64,000 nt of DNA from Heliopora coerulea (GCA_030142905.1 JASJOG010000123.1:310001-374000), one strand, 5' to 3'. Positions 33,216-46,376 are shown, numbered from the stretch's first letter. A program made the numbers and translations. Notes: generated from the sequence alone by a model not told the origin.

Positions 33216-34670
33216 ATGACGTAAAATTTTCTTAAGGGCTTTACGAGAAAGCATTTCCCAGCAGTTTTTTATATATAGCTTGTGAACTGAATAACGATAT
33301 TGAGTAGACTACGTCGTACAGTGTCTTTCCATGCAATATAGGGATACAGACCCAAACGTTGATAGCACGAATTACTGTTTACAAGTTGATATATTTCAAT
33401 TAGGAAATACCTTTGTCAATTTGATACAAGTCGAGGCATACAAGGGCAATATTTAATTTTTGCTATAGTACATTTTGCAAAGATGAAGTTGAAATTAAAA
33501 GCCTTCTCCCTGATTCTGTTGCGCTCTTCAATTCCTCGTGGAGTCGTTTGACTAGAATCTTTCAGGAGTGTCAGTCTTCCATCAGATCATGATGGATACT
33601 GACTGCTGCATACATCCAATTCAATCAAGGTTGTCGTATGGTCATCTGCATAGCGAAAGGACTAACAATGAGAGCGAATTGCATGATCGATGGCAACTGA
33701 TTCAAATTTCGGTTCTCGTTAAAGATACTTGATGTGCTTTGCAACGACAATGGATTAAAAGCCGCTCCGTGTATAGAAATAATGGGCTTGTTTGTTGAAG
33801 CATTTTGACTTCAGAGTATCTAAAAGTTTGGTTTTGAAGTACGTCGTTCAATTGAGATGAATGGAAAATGAATGCCAGTATTCTATAATCCTTGGTATGT
33901 TGATAAACATTAACTGATATGTTAAAAAGCGTGAAGAACTTTAATATCTTTTGCAAATAAATTTTAAAAGCGGCCATTATATTTTTTTTTCAAGGTCATT
34001 GGCAAACAAGTTAAAATTAATCTTACAACTAATCAAATATGGACGCGGTAGGTTATGCCCGATTTCCACGAGGGAGGATTTTCCGAGCAGACGAAATTTT
34101 ACTTTTATATTATAAGCTTTCAAGTGGAACTAATAACAAAAAACAAAGAGAAAATTTCGTCCGCGAGGAAAATTTCATCCAATGGAGATCAAACCTTAGT
34201 AAGAACTTTCTTACATTGACACTTAAGGAGCTACTTCAATTACAACAAAACTTTTCATTTTTTTATCGACCAGAAAATGTTCGCTTTATGCCTGGAAAAG
34301 TTTTAACGAAATTTAAATCACTCAGATGAGAACAAAACAAACGGAAAGACGTTATCTTGTAACTTGGCAATCGAGTTTGAACAAGATGACAGAGGCAATC
34401 AAGGGTGTAGTGATATTTTGACTGTTTCAAAGTCATTGTCAGTTCGTTTCACAGTGACGTTGAAACTGAGTCGAAGTACCACCGAACCTTTATCTCCGCC
34501 TAATTTTATTCTAAACTCGAGTACCAAGTCACAAAATGACGTTTTTCGGTCATGTCTTATTCTTTACTTTTAAAATCGTCGGCTAGTTATACTTTTGAAA
34601 TCAGTCGTACCAGTCACATACCGTTGGATCTTTGCTTTACTATTTCGCCTTTTCCACTGATAATCTTAGT

Positions 34671-35576
34671 TCAATTACGAGTATGTCTTCTCCACTTTCC
34701 GCAGATGAAAATAGCCATCAAAGTACGTCTATAGTCTGGAAGACGCCAAGCGTAGAGAAACGGATTGACCACGAAATTCATTGAAGCGACAGGCATATAA
34801 TAGTATGGGAAATGAAATATCAGTTCAGACCTCACTATTCCTAACCGAGCTAGGTATTCTAGCTGTTTTGCAATAAAATATGGAACTGCCGTTAATAACA
34901 AGATAAAGTTAAGAATTATCACTGTTTTCGCAATCTTTTTAGTTTTCGTACTCTTGCTACTATCTGAAAAGCTTCGTCGACTTTTCAACAGTTCTGAAAT
35001 AACCAGAACTTTGAAGAACACTAAAATTGCGACAGAGAACTCCAGTATTCCTATCCAAGCAACAAAACTCTTATCGTCTAATTCAGGGATATAGTTAAGG
35101 GAACCGCATAAAATTGCCAGGATCCAGGAACAAATGCAAGCAACGATGATCTTTGTTCGGCTCAAAATAAGTTTGCATTGTAGCGGGTATTTCGTTACTA
35201 CAAACATTTGCACAGTGAGTAACGTTAGCAGGAAAAAAGAAGCTGAATATCCGGAGTCCCGAACAAAGTTGACCGTCACCAATTTGTCAAAGAAATCCGG
35301 TAAAGAATCGTCTTTCGATTCCAACAGATCCAGTCTCGAAAGAAATAAGCTGCCCATACTTGTCAAAAAATCCGCAAACGCCAAGTTCATTATTGTGACC
35401 CAAGCTCCTTTTCGAATAATCTTCAATGGGTCGAGACTGATTATGAGAATCAGCAGTGCATTGGATACGATACCAGTGATCGATATAGCAAAAGTTATGT
35501 GCATATGGACTGGAATGTTGTCCTCATTACTATCACTGGTACCGCTCGAATTCTGAAAATAAGAAACAAGCAACAT
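34671..35576 (-). CDS. Rhodopsin-like GPCR, orphan, copy B with shortened tail
   Basis: Duplicate of the receptor at 5588-6553 with roughly twenty amino-acid differences spread over the protein. It keeps the TM2 aspartate, the QMF triplet in place of DRY and the NPFLY of TM7. One codon is missing and its neighbours differ in the TM6-TM7 loop. A serine codon of A has become TGA just after HTRN, which removes about 20 residues of the cytoplasmic tail but no membrane segment. The same acceptor-like sequence spans its first codons. Probably still a receptor gene; whether loss of the tail alters signalling or desensitisation is unknown. Confidence 0.82.
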   Translation of the reverse strand: MLLVSYFQNSSGTSDSNEDNIPVHMHITFAISITGIVSNALLILIISLDPLKIIRKGAWVTIMNLAFADFLTSMGSLFLSRLDLLESKDDSLPDFFDKLVTVNFVRDSGYSASFFLLTLLTVQMFVVTKYPLQCKLILSRTKIIVACICSWILAILCGSLNYIPELDDKSFVAWIGILEFSVAILVFFKVLVISELLKSRRSFSDSSKSTKTKKIAKTVIILNFILLLTAVPYFIAKQLEYLARLGIVRSELIFHFPYYYMPVASMNFVVNPFLYAWRLPDYRRTLMAIFICGKWRRHTRN

Positions 35577-36694
35577 TAATTAGCCAATTTTCTATTACGT
35601 TTATCAGCAATTTGAGATTGGCCGGGTCATAAACGCTGTTTTCCACTAAGGGAATACTATCACTATCGTGCGAATTGTCATTTCTTTGTAGAAACTGAAC
35701 CGATTTCTCATTAGCTCAAGTCAATAGCCCACGAGACAAATGAAAAAGTCGCTTCACGCGATAACATTCTTCTGCTGGAGGCAAGCTTAAACGAAACGAA
35801 GAGGTTCGCCAAAAGTAGTCGCAAGGGAGATGAAAGTTCTGTTTCGTTTACACACAGAAATGTAAGCAATGTGCTGACAATAATCCCGCTTTCTGAAATA
35901 GAACGTGCACCCTGCACCGTTGGATTAAACCAGTTGACCTTTTTCCTCTCAAGTGGGTCAAATTTGTCTGATACTTGGGTTAGTCTTATCCACTTGGTTT
36001 AACTCTTTTTCGAGTTTCAAGTGTAAACCAAGTTTTTTACGACCTAAAGAAAATTCTGCTCGTGAAATATCACCGTGCGTTGCCAAGAAGCGGTGAGAAA
36101 CTGTGACCTGAAGTTCAAAAATTTTTTTATTGGTTTCTGAAACCTATCCGTTTTGAACAACTTCTTATTCCAATTTCTAGATCAAACCAAATTTTGTGGA
36201 ATATACCGTACGTTCCGATTCAGGGCAATGTTTACATGCTAGAGAGATTTTTGAGTTCGACTTTTAAACATTTTTTGCGTGGCTTGAGGCACAAGATATT
36301 TTTAGTCTTTCAAAATTTATTTGGGAGACAAAGGATGTCCGGTTTTCTCCGCTTGACTGGTAATGCGGACGGAGGAGAGAACTCCGTCGAGATCTCGGTT
36401 CTTCAGTGGTTAAGATTTTTTACAATGCTATCGCGACGACGTTGAATAAATAACTGCGACATTGTTAAAATCTCATTTTTTAAATACGCCTGAGATTTAT
36501 GACCGGATGGTGTACAGAAAGGCTTCCTAGACGAAGAGGGGCTTTTGTTGCTCTGTGACTGCTATAGATCAGCGAATAATGAATACTCTTACAAAGGCTG
36601 CGAAAGATTTCACCTACCACCAAAGAGTTAAGCTCTGTGAAAGAATTCCCGTAAATTAAGAGATGAAGACAGAAATGTTGTTCATGACACAGAT

Positions 36695-36889
36695 ATGGTA
36701 CGGCAGAATATCCATGGTATCTTAGACGGACCTGGTTGTTTAAGGGGTTATCGAACCATCTGGCAAACTCTACGTCTTCAAGGCCTTCGAGTACCTAGAA
36801 CTGTAGTTCAAACAATGCTGAAGGAACTCGATCCTGTAGAAAGTCGGCAGCGACGAGCTCACCGTTTGAAGAGGAGAGAGTGGTTATAA
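36695..36889 (+). pseudogene. Integrase-like protein fragment, block B
   Basis: Copy of the 7672-7866 fragment, with one residue difference in the region before RVPRT and no additional sequence. The identical truncation in both blocks shows the gene was already broken before the duplication. Confidence 0.45.
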
Positions 36890-37249
36890 ACAAGACTAAA
36901 TATAAGTTATAAACAAGACTAAGGGCCTGTTCATATGAGCCGAGATATCCCGATAAACCGGGATAGTTTTAAGTGCCGAGATGTTTAGATCGTCTGTTCA
37001 TTTGAGCAGAGATAACAACCGGGAAGAAATTTGGCGGGAAGATTTCATTTGGCGCCAAACGAATCCCGTTCAAAATGGCGTACCTGAGAAATACTTCAGC
37101 GATAACTGGCTTTTATTCTGTATTACTTCAACTTCAAGGGATACTTATATTGTGGCTTATTCATAAACAACACCAGAATAACATGGTGAACCTGTAACTG
37201 GCGAGGAAAAGGAATTTGTACCTGAAAAAGCAAAAAATTGCAAGAAGAC

Positions 37250-38202
37250 GATGCCTCCTAAGAAAGAAGCGAAGCTGTTGGTACAAGGCTGGTAGGACGG
37301 ATATGTGGTGGCAAAACGTAATTGGGGGACACTTTCCTGATGAAAACTGGAAAAAAATTTCAGAATGTCAAAAAATGAGTTAGTTGATCTGTGTCAGGAA
37401 TTGGATCCGTACGTCTCGCCAAAGCCTTCCCCCAATTACAGGGCATTGTCAAGTAAGAAGAAACTGGCCGTCACCCTTTACTATTTGAAGGACTCAGGCT
37501 CTATAGCAATGACTACGAACACGGTTGATCTTGCAATAAACACTGCAGCAATTGCGATAAGTGATGTTTGTGAATACTATAACAGGACACCTTGGGCCTA
37601 AATATATCCAACTTCTCCAAAACAAAGAAGAAATGACGGAGAAGGTGTCAGAATTTGAGGCAAAATTTGGCATGTTACAAGCCTTCGGCTGCGTTGATGG
37701 CACACATATTCCTATTGTTCGCCCCAAGGAAATCTCGCAAGATTACTTTTGCTATAAGCAATATTACTCACTTAACGTGCACGCAGTTTGCGATTATAAA
37801 GAGACGTTCATCGATGTAGAATGCGTGTGGCCTGGCAGCGTCCATGACGCAAAGGTCTTTGCAAACTCTTCAATAAATCGTGAACTTCAAAATCCTGAAC
37901 TGGACTCAGTCTTCCAGTCAGTTATTCCAGGTTGTGAAATGATACCAAATTACTTGATTGGTGATCCAGAATACCTCTTGATCCCATTTTGCATGAAGGA
38001 GTATGACTGTTGCACAAGCATGCACAAATTGTTTTCAACCAAATGTTACGTTCAGCAAGAAATTGAATGTGCCTTCGAACGTTTGAAAGCAAGGAGGTCT
38101 ATATTGACCAGGAAAATTGACCTTAAAATGGAAACAATCCCAAAAGTAATTTATGCCTCTTTTGTCCTCCACAATTATTGTGAAAAGAATAAGTCATCTT
38201 AA
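37250..38202 (+). pseudogene. Harbinger transposase, block B
   Basis: Copy of the block A transposase with a partly different set of breaks. It keeps the glutamine where A has a stop. It has one extra base near 37574-37580, which throws the frame. It lacks five bases just before the conserved ECAF motif (near 38068), which returns the reading frame to ECAFERLKARR and the normal end. The resulting 213-codon frame (37561-38202) covers the three catalytic acidic residues but lacks the amino-terminal part, and residues around the deletion are altered. Confidence 0.86.
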
Positions 38203-38924
38203 AAGCCTGTAAAATGCCAGCTTAAAATCATAAAAAGCAATGAAAGGGAGAATGAACCAGATCCAGTATACTCTACCAACAGTGATGAAGGAGAACTTGT
38301 ACGAAAAATACTGACCTTCTACATTCGGTCATGTTTGCCAGATCATTTGATTGCTTAGTTTAGATGTTTTCCAAATGATCAGTATAAACAGCCACTGTAT
38401 TTTTATGTAAATAACCAGTTAAATTTCATTTTTCCAGAACGTTTATACATATAGAGTATGTCAGGTCCATGATTTTGGAACTGGATGGAGGAGTGTGCTT
38501 TTATCAGCAATGGTGATACACCACAGTAAAGCAGTTACAGTAACCTGTTTTATATCATCACAGTCCCGTACATGCAATTAAAGGTAGTCCTTTAATTACA
38601 AATAGTCTAACGATAATCCTTAATTTAATAACCTGTAAATAGCCCTAGTCTCAACTACCAGGTAACCCCCAGAGATTATCTAATACCAAACCCCAATAAT
38701 CTATCACAGTTTCCAACGAGTCTGACATGTGCATATAGTTTCCTTCAACTAACTTCTTAAATATAAACATGTTAACTTTTGTCAGTTTATATTGTATACA
38801 GCATATAACCATAAAACAGAAAATGCAAATTTAAACATACAAGTTAAAAATGTTGTTATGCATACCTACAAACAAAAAACTGAACTGGAAAAATGCAAAA
38901 TGTGTTTTTATGTTCTTGTTATTG

Positions 38925-40010
38925 TCAATCAATATCACGAAGTGTGTAGATATCATTGTCTTGATGTTGTTGTCTTGAACTTCGTGGCTGATGAAACCAT
39001 TGACCAGGATATGGTTGTTGATTCTGATAAAAAAGATTTTGGTGAACGGGCTGTTGAACAGGTTGTTGTTGCGATGAAAGTGCATGCACCATCATCTCCA
39101 TTGAATGACTGATCCCTGTTGCAATTTGCATCATACTTCTGCTCATATTTTCAATTGCCTTTGAGAAATTTTCATTAGATTGTTTCATTGTTTCACACAA
39201 ATTTCTCCTAAGTATTTTATCTTCTTTTGCTTCATTTATCAGGAGTTGATCTCTCTGAGATGAAGGCAAATTTTTTGCAAGGTGCTTTCTCTTGTTGTCT
39301 ACCAATTTTGGAACACTGTTCTCATTTGCTGGAGCTTTTCTCTTCCGACCAGGAAAACCTGTAACAAATTCCGCAGATATGCCAGAAACCTCACTTGATT
39401 CCTCTTCTTGATCCGCATCTTCACCTTCATATAATAAATCTCCCTCATCTATCGAGTTGTTCGCTGCTATACTTTCTGTGCTAATACCACATGACAGCTT
39501 TTCTACGTTTGAATTTCCACCCCAAATTGCATCCAACTGGTCATAAAATTCATAGACTACTTTACCGCTGCCACTTCGCTTGCCTGATACCACAGTTTTT
39601 GAAAAGTTTTGTCGAGTTTCTTTGACCTTCTCAAGAACACGGTTATCACTCTTGTTTATCAATTTGTTTTCAGTTTGCTGGATTTTCCGAAACTCTCCTT
39701 GCTCCTCCGGTGAAAGACTATCGAAAGCTTTACTTGGCTGGCTCTTGTCTACAGGCCCAAAAAAGTGAATTTCTTGAAGATTATCTGAATGAAACTTGGC
39801 CATCTCAGTACGCAACTACTTGTACTGTGCCGGTTTATCAGCATCAAAATCCATGTTTCGATACTCCATCTTTGATTTGTACTCCTGGAGAGCACTGACA
39901 AGTCTTGAAATCATTTCCGCAGCCCAACGGAAGTTCTTTCTTCTGGTTAACTGCTCATCTTCAACGACGGCACCCTGCGTATCATTTGTTATTTGTTCTT
40001 CGTCCGCCAT
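38925..40010 (-). pseudogene. Harbinger-associated Myb/SANT-like protein, block B
   Basis: Same gene as 9906-10990. A tyrosine codon after AQYK is changed to TAG at 39816-39818, cutting the protein after about 65 residues. From there to the end (38925) the frame is open for 296 codons, including the glutamate that is a stop in block A and a glutamine-rich carboxy tail. Confidence 0.82.
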
Positions 40011-40762
40011 TTTGAAAACATGCAATTAGAAGAAGACTCACGAAGCATGCGCAGTAAAAATACATTCGTCCCGACTAACCAAGATCAAACATTCATATGA
40101 AAAAACTGCATCTCGGCAGCTGAAAGCAAGATCTCGGCAAACCGGGATATCCCGGTAGTCATATGAACACGATTTCCAAACATAAGGCAAAACGTCAACA
40201 AGCCGAGATCTCGCCTCGACTGTTTTATCCCGGTGCACCGGGATATCTCGGCTCATATGAACAGGCCCTAAATGTTTATTATCAGCTTAATATTTACCAT
40301 TTTTAATTAAATGTTTACCATTTCAACATTTAGTCTTGTTTATATCTTGGGGTTTTTGAGATGCCGCTTTTATTTGGATTTTGCGTGGTTTATACTTCTT
40401 AATGTAATGACTATTCAGACTAGATTTGTGCTTGAAATACAACATGAAACTGTGAAAAAACATAACCACGATAAAGACCGTTTCGTACTAATTTCACTAT
40501 GTCAATTTTTATTTGGAAACATATTCATGCATTTATTGTCAAAAACTTTTTTCAAAGGTTCTCGTTGACGACGTCACATTCCAAACAACGCCTTCACCTG
40601 GCAGAGCAAACAGCTTGGTTAAAATATACCTGATTGATCAACCTGTAATGTAAATCACTGTCAACTGAAATTGTCCACCAAAAGCATAAAAAAGAGACCC
40701 TCCTTCCCCAACAAGCACAGCAGACAAAGGAGAACTGAGAAACAGCGAGCAGAAACAGACAA

Positions 40763-41219
40763 GTGAACCTGCTGATTCTCCACAAACTTTGAGTTGCGAA
40801 AGATTATGTAGCTTTTTAAATCTTGTAAGCCATCCGCTGGATGCTTTAAACTTGGAGTAGCCCGATTTCTCTGTAACTCTCGCAGCGAACTCTTGGATCA
40901 TGGGACAACAATGACATGAGGCACGCGATAATCGTCCTTTTTCTTATAATATACCATTTCCAAACACGTCGTTAAAGTCATAGTGCTGGGAAGTACGATT
41001 TCGCTTTCTTGTTTGAGTAAATCCCCATTCATATTCTTCTATAACTTTATCCTTATTCTTACCAATGTTGCTTATTTGAGTCTTCCCACATGCATACTTT
41101 TCGGCAAGTTGGCGTACTCCTAGCGATCCACTTCCTCTCTCATGTTCTACAATTTGAAAACGCTGCTCTAAAGAGTGTTCATTCGTAGATCTCTTACTCG
41201 ATTTATCTTTTGAAATAAC
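40763..41219 (-). pseudogene. Tigger/pogo-type DNA-binding region, block B
   Basis: Duplicate of the 11760-12216 region with very few changes. The TGA immediately upstream of the psq reading frame in A is CGA here. The internal stop between the two HTH parts is shared, so decay began before the duplication. Confidence 0.72.
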
Positions 41220-41354
41220 TCGCAGACGAGAACTGCATCAACTACATCAAGCAAAGAGCATGGCAAGTTGGCTGTAGCGCGACTTGCGAGATACTAAACG
41301 CGTAAAGAAGATATATTGTTACAGCTTGCGTCACAGCTAGTGACGTGTTATGGA

Positions 41355-41851
41355 CGAAAGTGATGCCAACATCATGCCAACAAGGATTTATTCTAGCCTA
41401 AAATGAACCAGAGATTGACATTTCAACGAGGACCGGAAAATGCAAAAGACTAATACGAAGTGGCATTGATAGAAGATAAAGTCGTGTTGTGGGTCATATT
41501 CCATTGGGATTGTCTTAAATATTGTCCTCTTTCTTGAAAAGAGATGAACATAGAGGATTGGCCATAATTCGCGGAAAGAGAATAAACCGAGGTGGTGGAA
41601 TGGGACTCAAGATTGCAGTTATTTATTAGTCATATGGCGAGGAGAAATACACGGAGAGACTCGTCAAACTGATCAGAAGCAGCGACACTGCTAAACAATG
41701 TTTACGAAAAGAAGACGAAGGTATAACCACAGTTGTAGAGACAGGACAGAGAAAGCGAAGATGAGTTAATGAACCTGACCAAGATGGTCATCAAACAACA
41801 TCCACTAAACTGACTGACTCGAAAAGAAACATTTCGAAAATAATTTTATAA
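41355..41851 (+). pseudogene. HIRAN-like domain protein, decayed, block B
   Basis: Copy of the block A pseudogene with the same frame break and the shared internal stops. It has one extra stop near 41763 (TGA in the basic tail), where block A has an open codon. Confidence 0.7.
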
Positions 41852-42047
41852 TAAGGACTTTGAAGTCGACAACTGACAAACAATAACCCAAGTGACATAA
41901 TCAAGGTGTCTGCTTTAGCGAAAGAAAAACAATAGAAGTGTTCTGTTGGGAATGAATAAGCGTCTGCAATTCCGTAATAGTGAGAGTCCGTAATAGCTAG
42001 AGTTATTTCAAGTAAAATCATTATGGCTTTCACCGGAGAGCTGGCTA

Positions 42048-42084
42048 CTGTCCGTAATAGCGGGGTGTCCGCAAGGCGAGACTG
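42048..42084. mobile_element. Right end of decayed Tigger-like element, block B
   Basis: Reads inward CAGTCTCGCCTTGCGGACAC followed by CCCGCTATTACGGAC, with TA outside (42085-42086). Repeats of GTCCGTAATAGC lie just inside, similar in style to the subterminal repeats of the intact element near 60830-61020. Confidence 0.62.
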
Positions 42085-42911
42085 TAAACGGTTTACTGTA
42101 ATCGTTTAAACAGTTTATATTAACCATTTATACGCTCTGAGTGAACCGCTCATACTGTTTACGAACGGTTAATACAAAACGTTTAAAAGGTTTGAGCTAG
42201 GGGGTGTTTATATGGAGGCAAGCCAGCCCTCTTGGTAGGGCTAGCCCGAGTAAGAGGGATGAATTTCACCTCGCGTTTACATGGAAATTTTCTGGCCCTT
42301 CTAGCACGTTTGTGTTATAGGAGGGTCAGCCCTTCTGAATGTGTTTATATGGAAACTTCGAGCTCTTCTTGGCGACATCTCGGGTAGTCAATAGCGGGAT
42401 CATGCTTAGGAGGGCTGGCCCTCCTCTCATCAAAACGACAATAAATTTTACAAGATATTTTACAGGGAGGCGATAATAGTAATGTAGCAACAACATTAAA
42501 AAATGACGCCGAGACAGTGACTGACTGATATAGCAGTAATTTCCATTTGGCTAATAAAGATAAGTTTCAAGCAATGTTCTTGACTAATAAAACAAAGGAC
42601 ATATGTTTCGGCGCGTTTAAACGTTAACATACTGATATGAGCAATTGAGAAGAGTTTCAGATGCTTAAATGACATTTAGAATTCATTACAACGTCAGTAG
42701 AATGTTATTCTATTCAAATGTGTTTAGTTAAGCTACTTTGCTAAATGTCGTTGCCGCGCTAGCTTGCTTAAATTCCCTAAAATCTCGCTGGGGCCGCCGC
42801 TCATTTACTTCAGGCTTCACTTCTCGCCCACAGTTGTTCCATCCTGGTCTTTTTTAAGATCAATGACCAATTGCTTAAAAGCAAGAGTTACTTTCGATGT
42901 CGATATTTTAC

Positions 42912-43139
42912 CTGGGGTAACGTTTCTGCTACAAGGTTTCCTAAACTATGTTTACTCAAATTTGCGAGATCCTCACTACAGGGTTGACTCACAGGACCAC
43001 TATATACCAAAATACTTACTTTGGTATTGCTGGTTGAGTTGGTGGAATTGACTGAACCGTCGGTGTAAATTTGATGAACAAACAACAGGACAAGCACAAG
43101 TAGTAGCTCGACTCGGTGGATGTACTTGCTCGAAGGCAT
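42912..43139 (-). CDS. Candidate first coding exon of a secreted or membrane protein, block B
   Basis: Copy of the 13948-14175 exon. Signal peptide, the VYSGP stretch, CAG|GTAAAAT donor and upstream TATATATAA are all kept. About eight residues differ in total, and the exon has no stop or frameshift. Confidence 0.45.
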
Positions 43140-44769
43140 TACTGCTGTTTCACCTCTCCAAGAATTTTTTCCTTGAGCCATGTCGTCGTGGTTGAATGCC
43201 CTTATATATAAATTACGGCTCACGAATATGGTAAGTTTTCGGAAGTGACTTATATTGTTGACCAAACAGGACTTATATTCATTGTAAGTCAATACGCACA
43301 AACCGAAATAAAGCATCTTGACAACCCAAACAAGACTCGGATTTTGACTCAGATTTTGAGATTTAAAGATATTTTATCTTCGGTTCGCATTTTATCTTGT
43401 ATTTCTTTATATAATCCACGGCAATTAACATTGTGTTATTTGCATTCGAAGGGATCAAGTTGACAATGAGACGAAGACGGAAAACTAGACACTTTGCTTG
43501 GTGGATGGATTTGTTGTTTTTGACCATCAAGGCTTAAAAGTGTATACTGTAACGGAAAAGTTAAAATCTTTCATTTCTAGTATTTCACTTTATCGTTGCT
43601 GCACAAAATTGAACAATGCAAATTTAGATAGTAAAATCGCTGATATGTTTTTAAATATTGAAAGGAATAAATGCAGTACATTTATAATATGTTGTTTAAT
43701 GTTTAATGTTTAATGTCTAATGTTTAATGTGATGTTTAACGGGACTTTATTCCACATTTAATAGCAAAATTCCGCTAATTTACAATGTGAATTACAAAGC
43801 GAGAGTAACAATCAGAAAATGGTTAAAATACAATTTTTATGGCTAAGATTTAAAAATTTATCCTACTCTAAAGTGGAATAACATGTATAGTTGGACTTTA
43901 AATTTCAAATATAAAAAATAGTCTTCTCTAGGACCCATCCAGACTCGCATTGTCTTTATCAGTAGCATATACTACTGCACTTTGTTTAAACCGCTCAGTT
44001 CTACATTTAAAATTATAAAATTTGTCTCCGTTAGATCTTGTTTCTTTCCCTCTTATTTGACCAACTGGCCTCGGCAACAAGGTGTGTAATTTATGTGCAG
44101 GGTTTTAAAACAGACCTCATCAGATCAATACACATATTATCTCTGCTGCTCTTAAGAGTTTTAAGGTCATTCTCGGTTAATGACTGCTTACAGTCCATTT
44201 CAGGGTAAATTATCCGTGTGTGAAGGAGAAAATCATCCTTCGGCAATTTTGATACATTGTTTTTAGCTCAAGATGTGGTTAATATTAACAAAAAGAAGGC
44301 GAAACGGTGAAGAGAATACGATATTTCATGATGAAATGTTCTATGAATCCGAGCGTCTAGGGTTGCAGATATATGAATTTTTTATTACGAACACTGATTT
44401 TTTCGTGCTTTATATCTGCATTTAGTTGGTATTGATGGAAGTTAAGTTCTTTTTATTCTTCGATTAATCCGTGACAAGTGTGTTGTCGAGCACGTTATGC
44501 CATCACTTATTCAAACCTTCGGTTTGAAATAAAACATCCTAACTTGAGTATGGACTTGACAAGAATAAGTTGGATTATATGGAAAAAATAATAATAAAAG
44601 CGACAAACAGCACCCAATCACGAATCAGCCAAAAAAATTTCAGATACACACTATGTGAGTAGATTACTTCTAACCCTATAACGTACAGTGTCCAATATAT
44701 CGGATACCTAAGAACAAAAGAATCGGTGAGGGAAGAAAGAAAAAACAAAGAAAAAACAAAGAGAAAACA

Positions 44770-44936
44770 GGTAGATAAACGATCTTCAAGCTCGATACTT
44801 AGAAAATGATTTCTGACCCCCAGACGGGGATCGAACCCGCAAAACTTCTGACGACCGGTTAGACGCTCTGACCATGGAGCTACCGAGACTCAGATGGTGA
44901 GCTAAGGTGCATAAAAGGTGCAAATTCTCAAACATC
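44770..44936 (-). mobile_element. tRNA-derived SINE with 12-bp target-site duplication
   Basis: On the minus strand a tRNA-like head has a polymerase III A box (GGTAGCTCCATGGTCAGAGC) and B box (GGGTTCGATCCCC), followed by a tail shared with the SINEs at 51169-51722. It is flanked by AAAGAGAAAACA (44758-44769 and 44937-44948). Block A has a single, slightly altered copy of the target (about 17055-17070), so this insertion followed the duplication. Confidence 0.9.
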
Positions 44937-45311
44937 AAAGAGAAAACAAAGAAGAAACGAAAAACATTTTAAGTGTTAACGGGTTACTCCGTGATAAGGT
45001 TTTCTGGATGGAGTATCTGTGGATTGGAGCTTTTCTTTTTAAGTAGGTATTGCATATTACGGATTAGTTTGGACGAATAATAAATGTGTTCTTTATCAAG
45101 AACGCCCGTTTTAGCGTTAAGGCCGAGCCTAAAGCCGACTTTTATGAGACTTTTTCTTCCTACGTCTGAACTAATTTGTGACAGGTGCGTTGCAAGCGAG
45201 GTTCTTATCTAAAATTACAATCTAAGGCTTTACTTAAAAAGGTTTCTTTTATCAATACAACAGTGACAAGCGATTTATCAGGTGGGAAACGAAGTCACAA
45301 AATGAAAGTGA

Positions 45312-46074
45312 TGGCCTGTTCACATCAGGCCGAGTTATCTCGGTGGGTAGAGACAAGTCGGGCTATAGGGTCAAAGTTAGCAATGTTTCACATGATAAAA
45401 TGGAACAATTGAAATATCCCTGTCCTCCGCGATAACCGTAGCGTACCTAACCACACTCTTGACAAAATAGCTGGCCGAAGAAGTTGATTGTTGTCGTAGA
45501 TTCTATAGTTAGAATCGCTGCCATTGTTTTGATGCAGCTACATGAACTTTTGGTACTATATAGAGTAAGCTTAGGATATAAAAGAATGTATTACGTAATG
45601 CAGGTATCAATGAAGAGTAATTTTATGTTAAGAAAGGTACTAGCAAGGAGGACGAAGTTCAACCGACGACGACGACGGTTTTGGAAGTAGGTGCCAACAC
45701 TCAACGGAATTTTAAGTGAAGAAGAGTGAAAAAAAAAAAAAAAAAAAAAAAAGACTTGCGTATGCCTTGTCAACTTTTTATGAAATTGGCCGACTTTATC
45801 GGTTTTAAGTTTTATCGCCTGCTGCAGTCGAAACTTCTTTCACGTCCGCCATGTTGTTTCCAAGTAATTTTGGCGCATGCATGCGTAATGGTGTGAAAGT
45901 TAACTCTACCTCCCGATTTAACACCGGCTGAAGCCTTCACATGGAAGCAAACATATCTCTCTCCCCAGAGCTACCCTACCGTTGAGACCAAGATATCTCG
46001 TGGCCCCAAGATGTATGGGAGACAGAGATATCCCTACCCACCGAGATATCTTGCATCATGTGAACAAAGTCCAA
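45312..46074. mobile_element. Internally deleted Harbinger derivative, block B
   Basis: Copy of 17436-18207. The transposase start reads RRRRRFWK before its stop. The A-run is longer (45730-45752), and the right terminus has two changes (AACAAAGTCC), which would weaken transposition. Confidence 0.72.
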
Positions 46075-46376
46075 GAGACCAGCTCAAGATTTTGATGGAA
46101 AGAGACATCCCTAGATAATAAAGTGAACACATTACAAACACGTCCATACTGTTTTCACGTCAATCTATATTGGTAATGTGGAGTAGCCGGTCGGAATATG
46201 CATAATACCGACTTTTGGAAATATCAATCCATGAACGTAGCATCTGCTTTAAAAAGTCCATTTGTAAGAAAAAGCACGTGTTAGTAGGTGTTACATGATA
46301 AAAATCATGACATGAACAAAACTTAAATGCCGGCTTAAGGCTTCAAATTTATGGGTCAATAAATAAGGTTTCGCGA

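Larger units (their letters stand above)
36923..40268. mobile_element. PIF/Harbinger DNA transposon, full length, block B
   Basis: Same inverted repeats and TAA target-site duplication (36920-36922 and 40269-40271) at the same site as in block A, 3346 bases long. It was copied as part of the segmental duplication, not by a separate transposition. Confidence 0.95.
32493..46376. repeat. Segmental duplication unit, block B
   Basis: Second, direct copy of block A, about 29 kb downstream (coordinate offset near 29000 in the middle part). Its left flank 32371-32493 is shared with block C (47640-47760) but not with block A, so B and C keep more of the original left edge. It carries the same GPCR, Harbinger, decayed Tigger/HIRAN, signal-peptide exon and deleted Harbinger derivative. 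Confidence 0.93.

Noticed and set aside
34039..34329. 96-codon plus-strand frame beginning MDAVGYARF in block B
   Set aside because: The matching sequence in blocks A and C has stops or shifts early, and it lies just past the GPCR stop on the opposite strand; most likely 3' untranslated or intergenic DNA.
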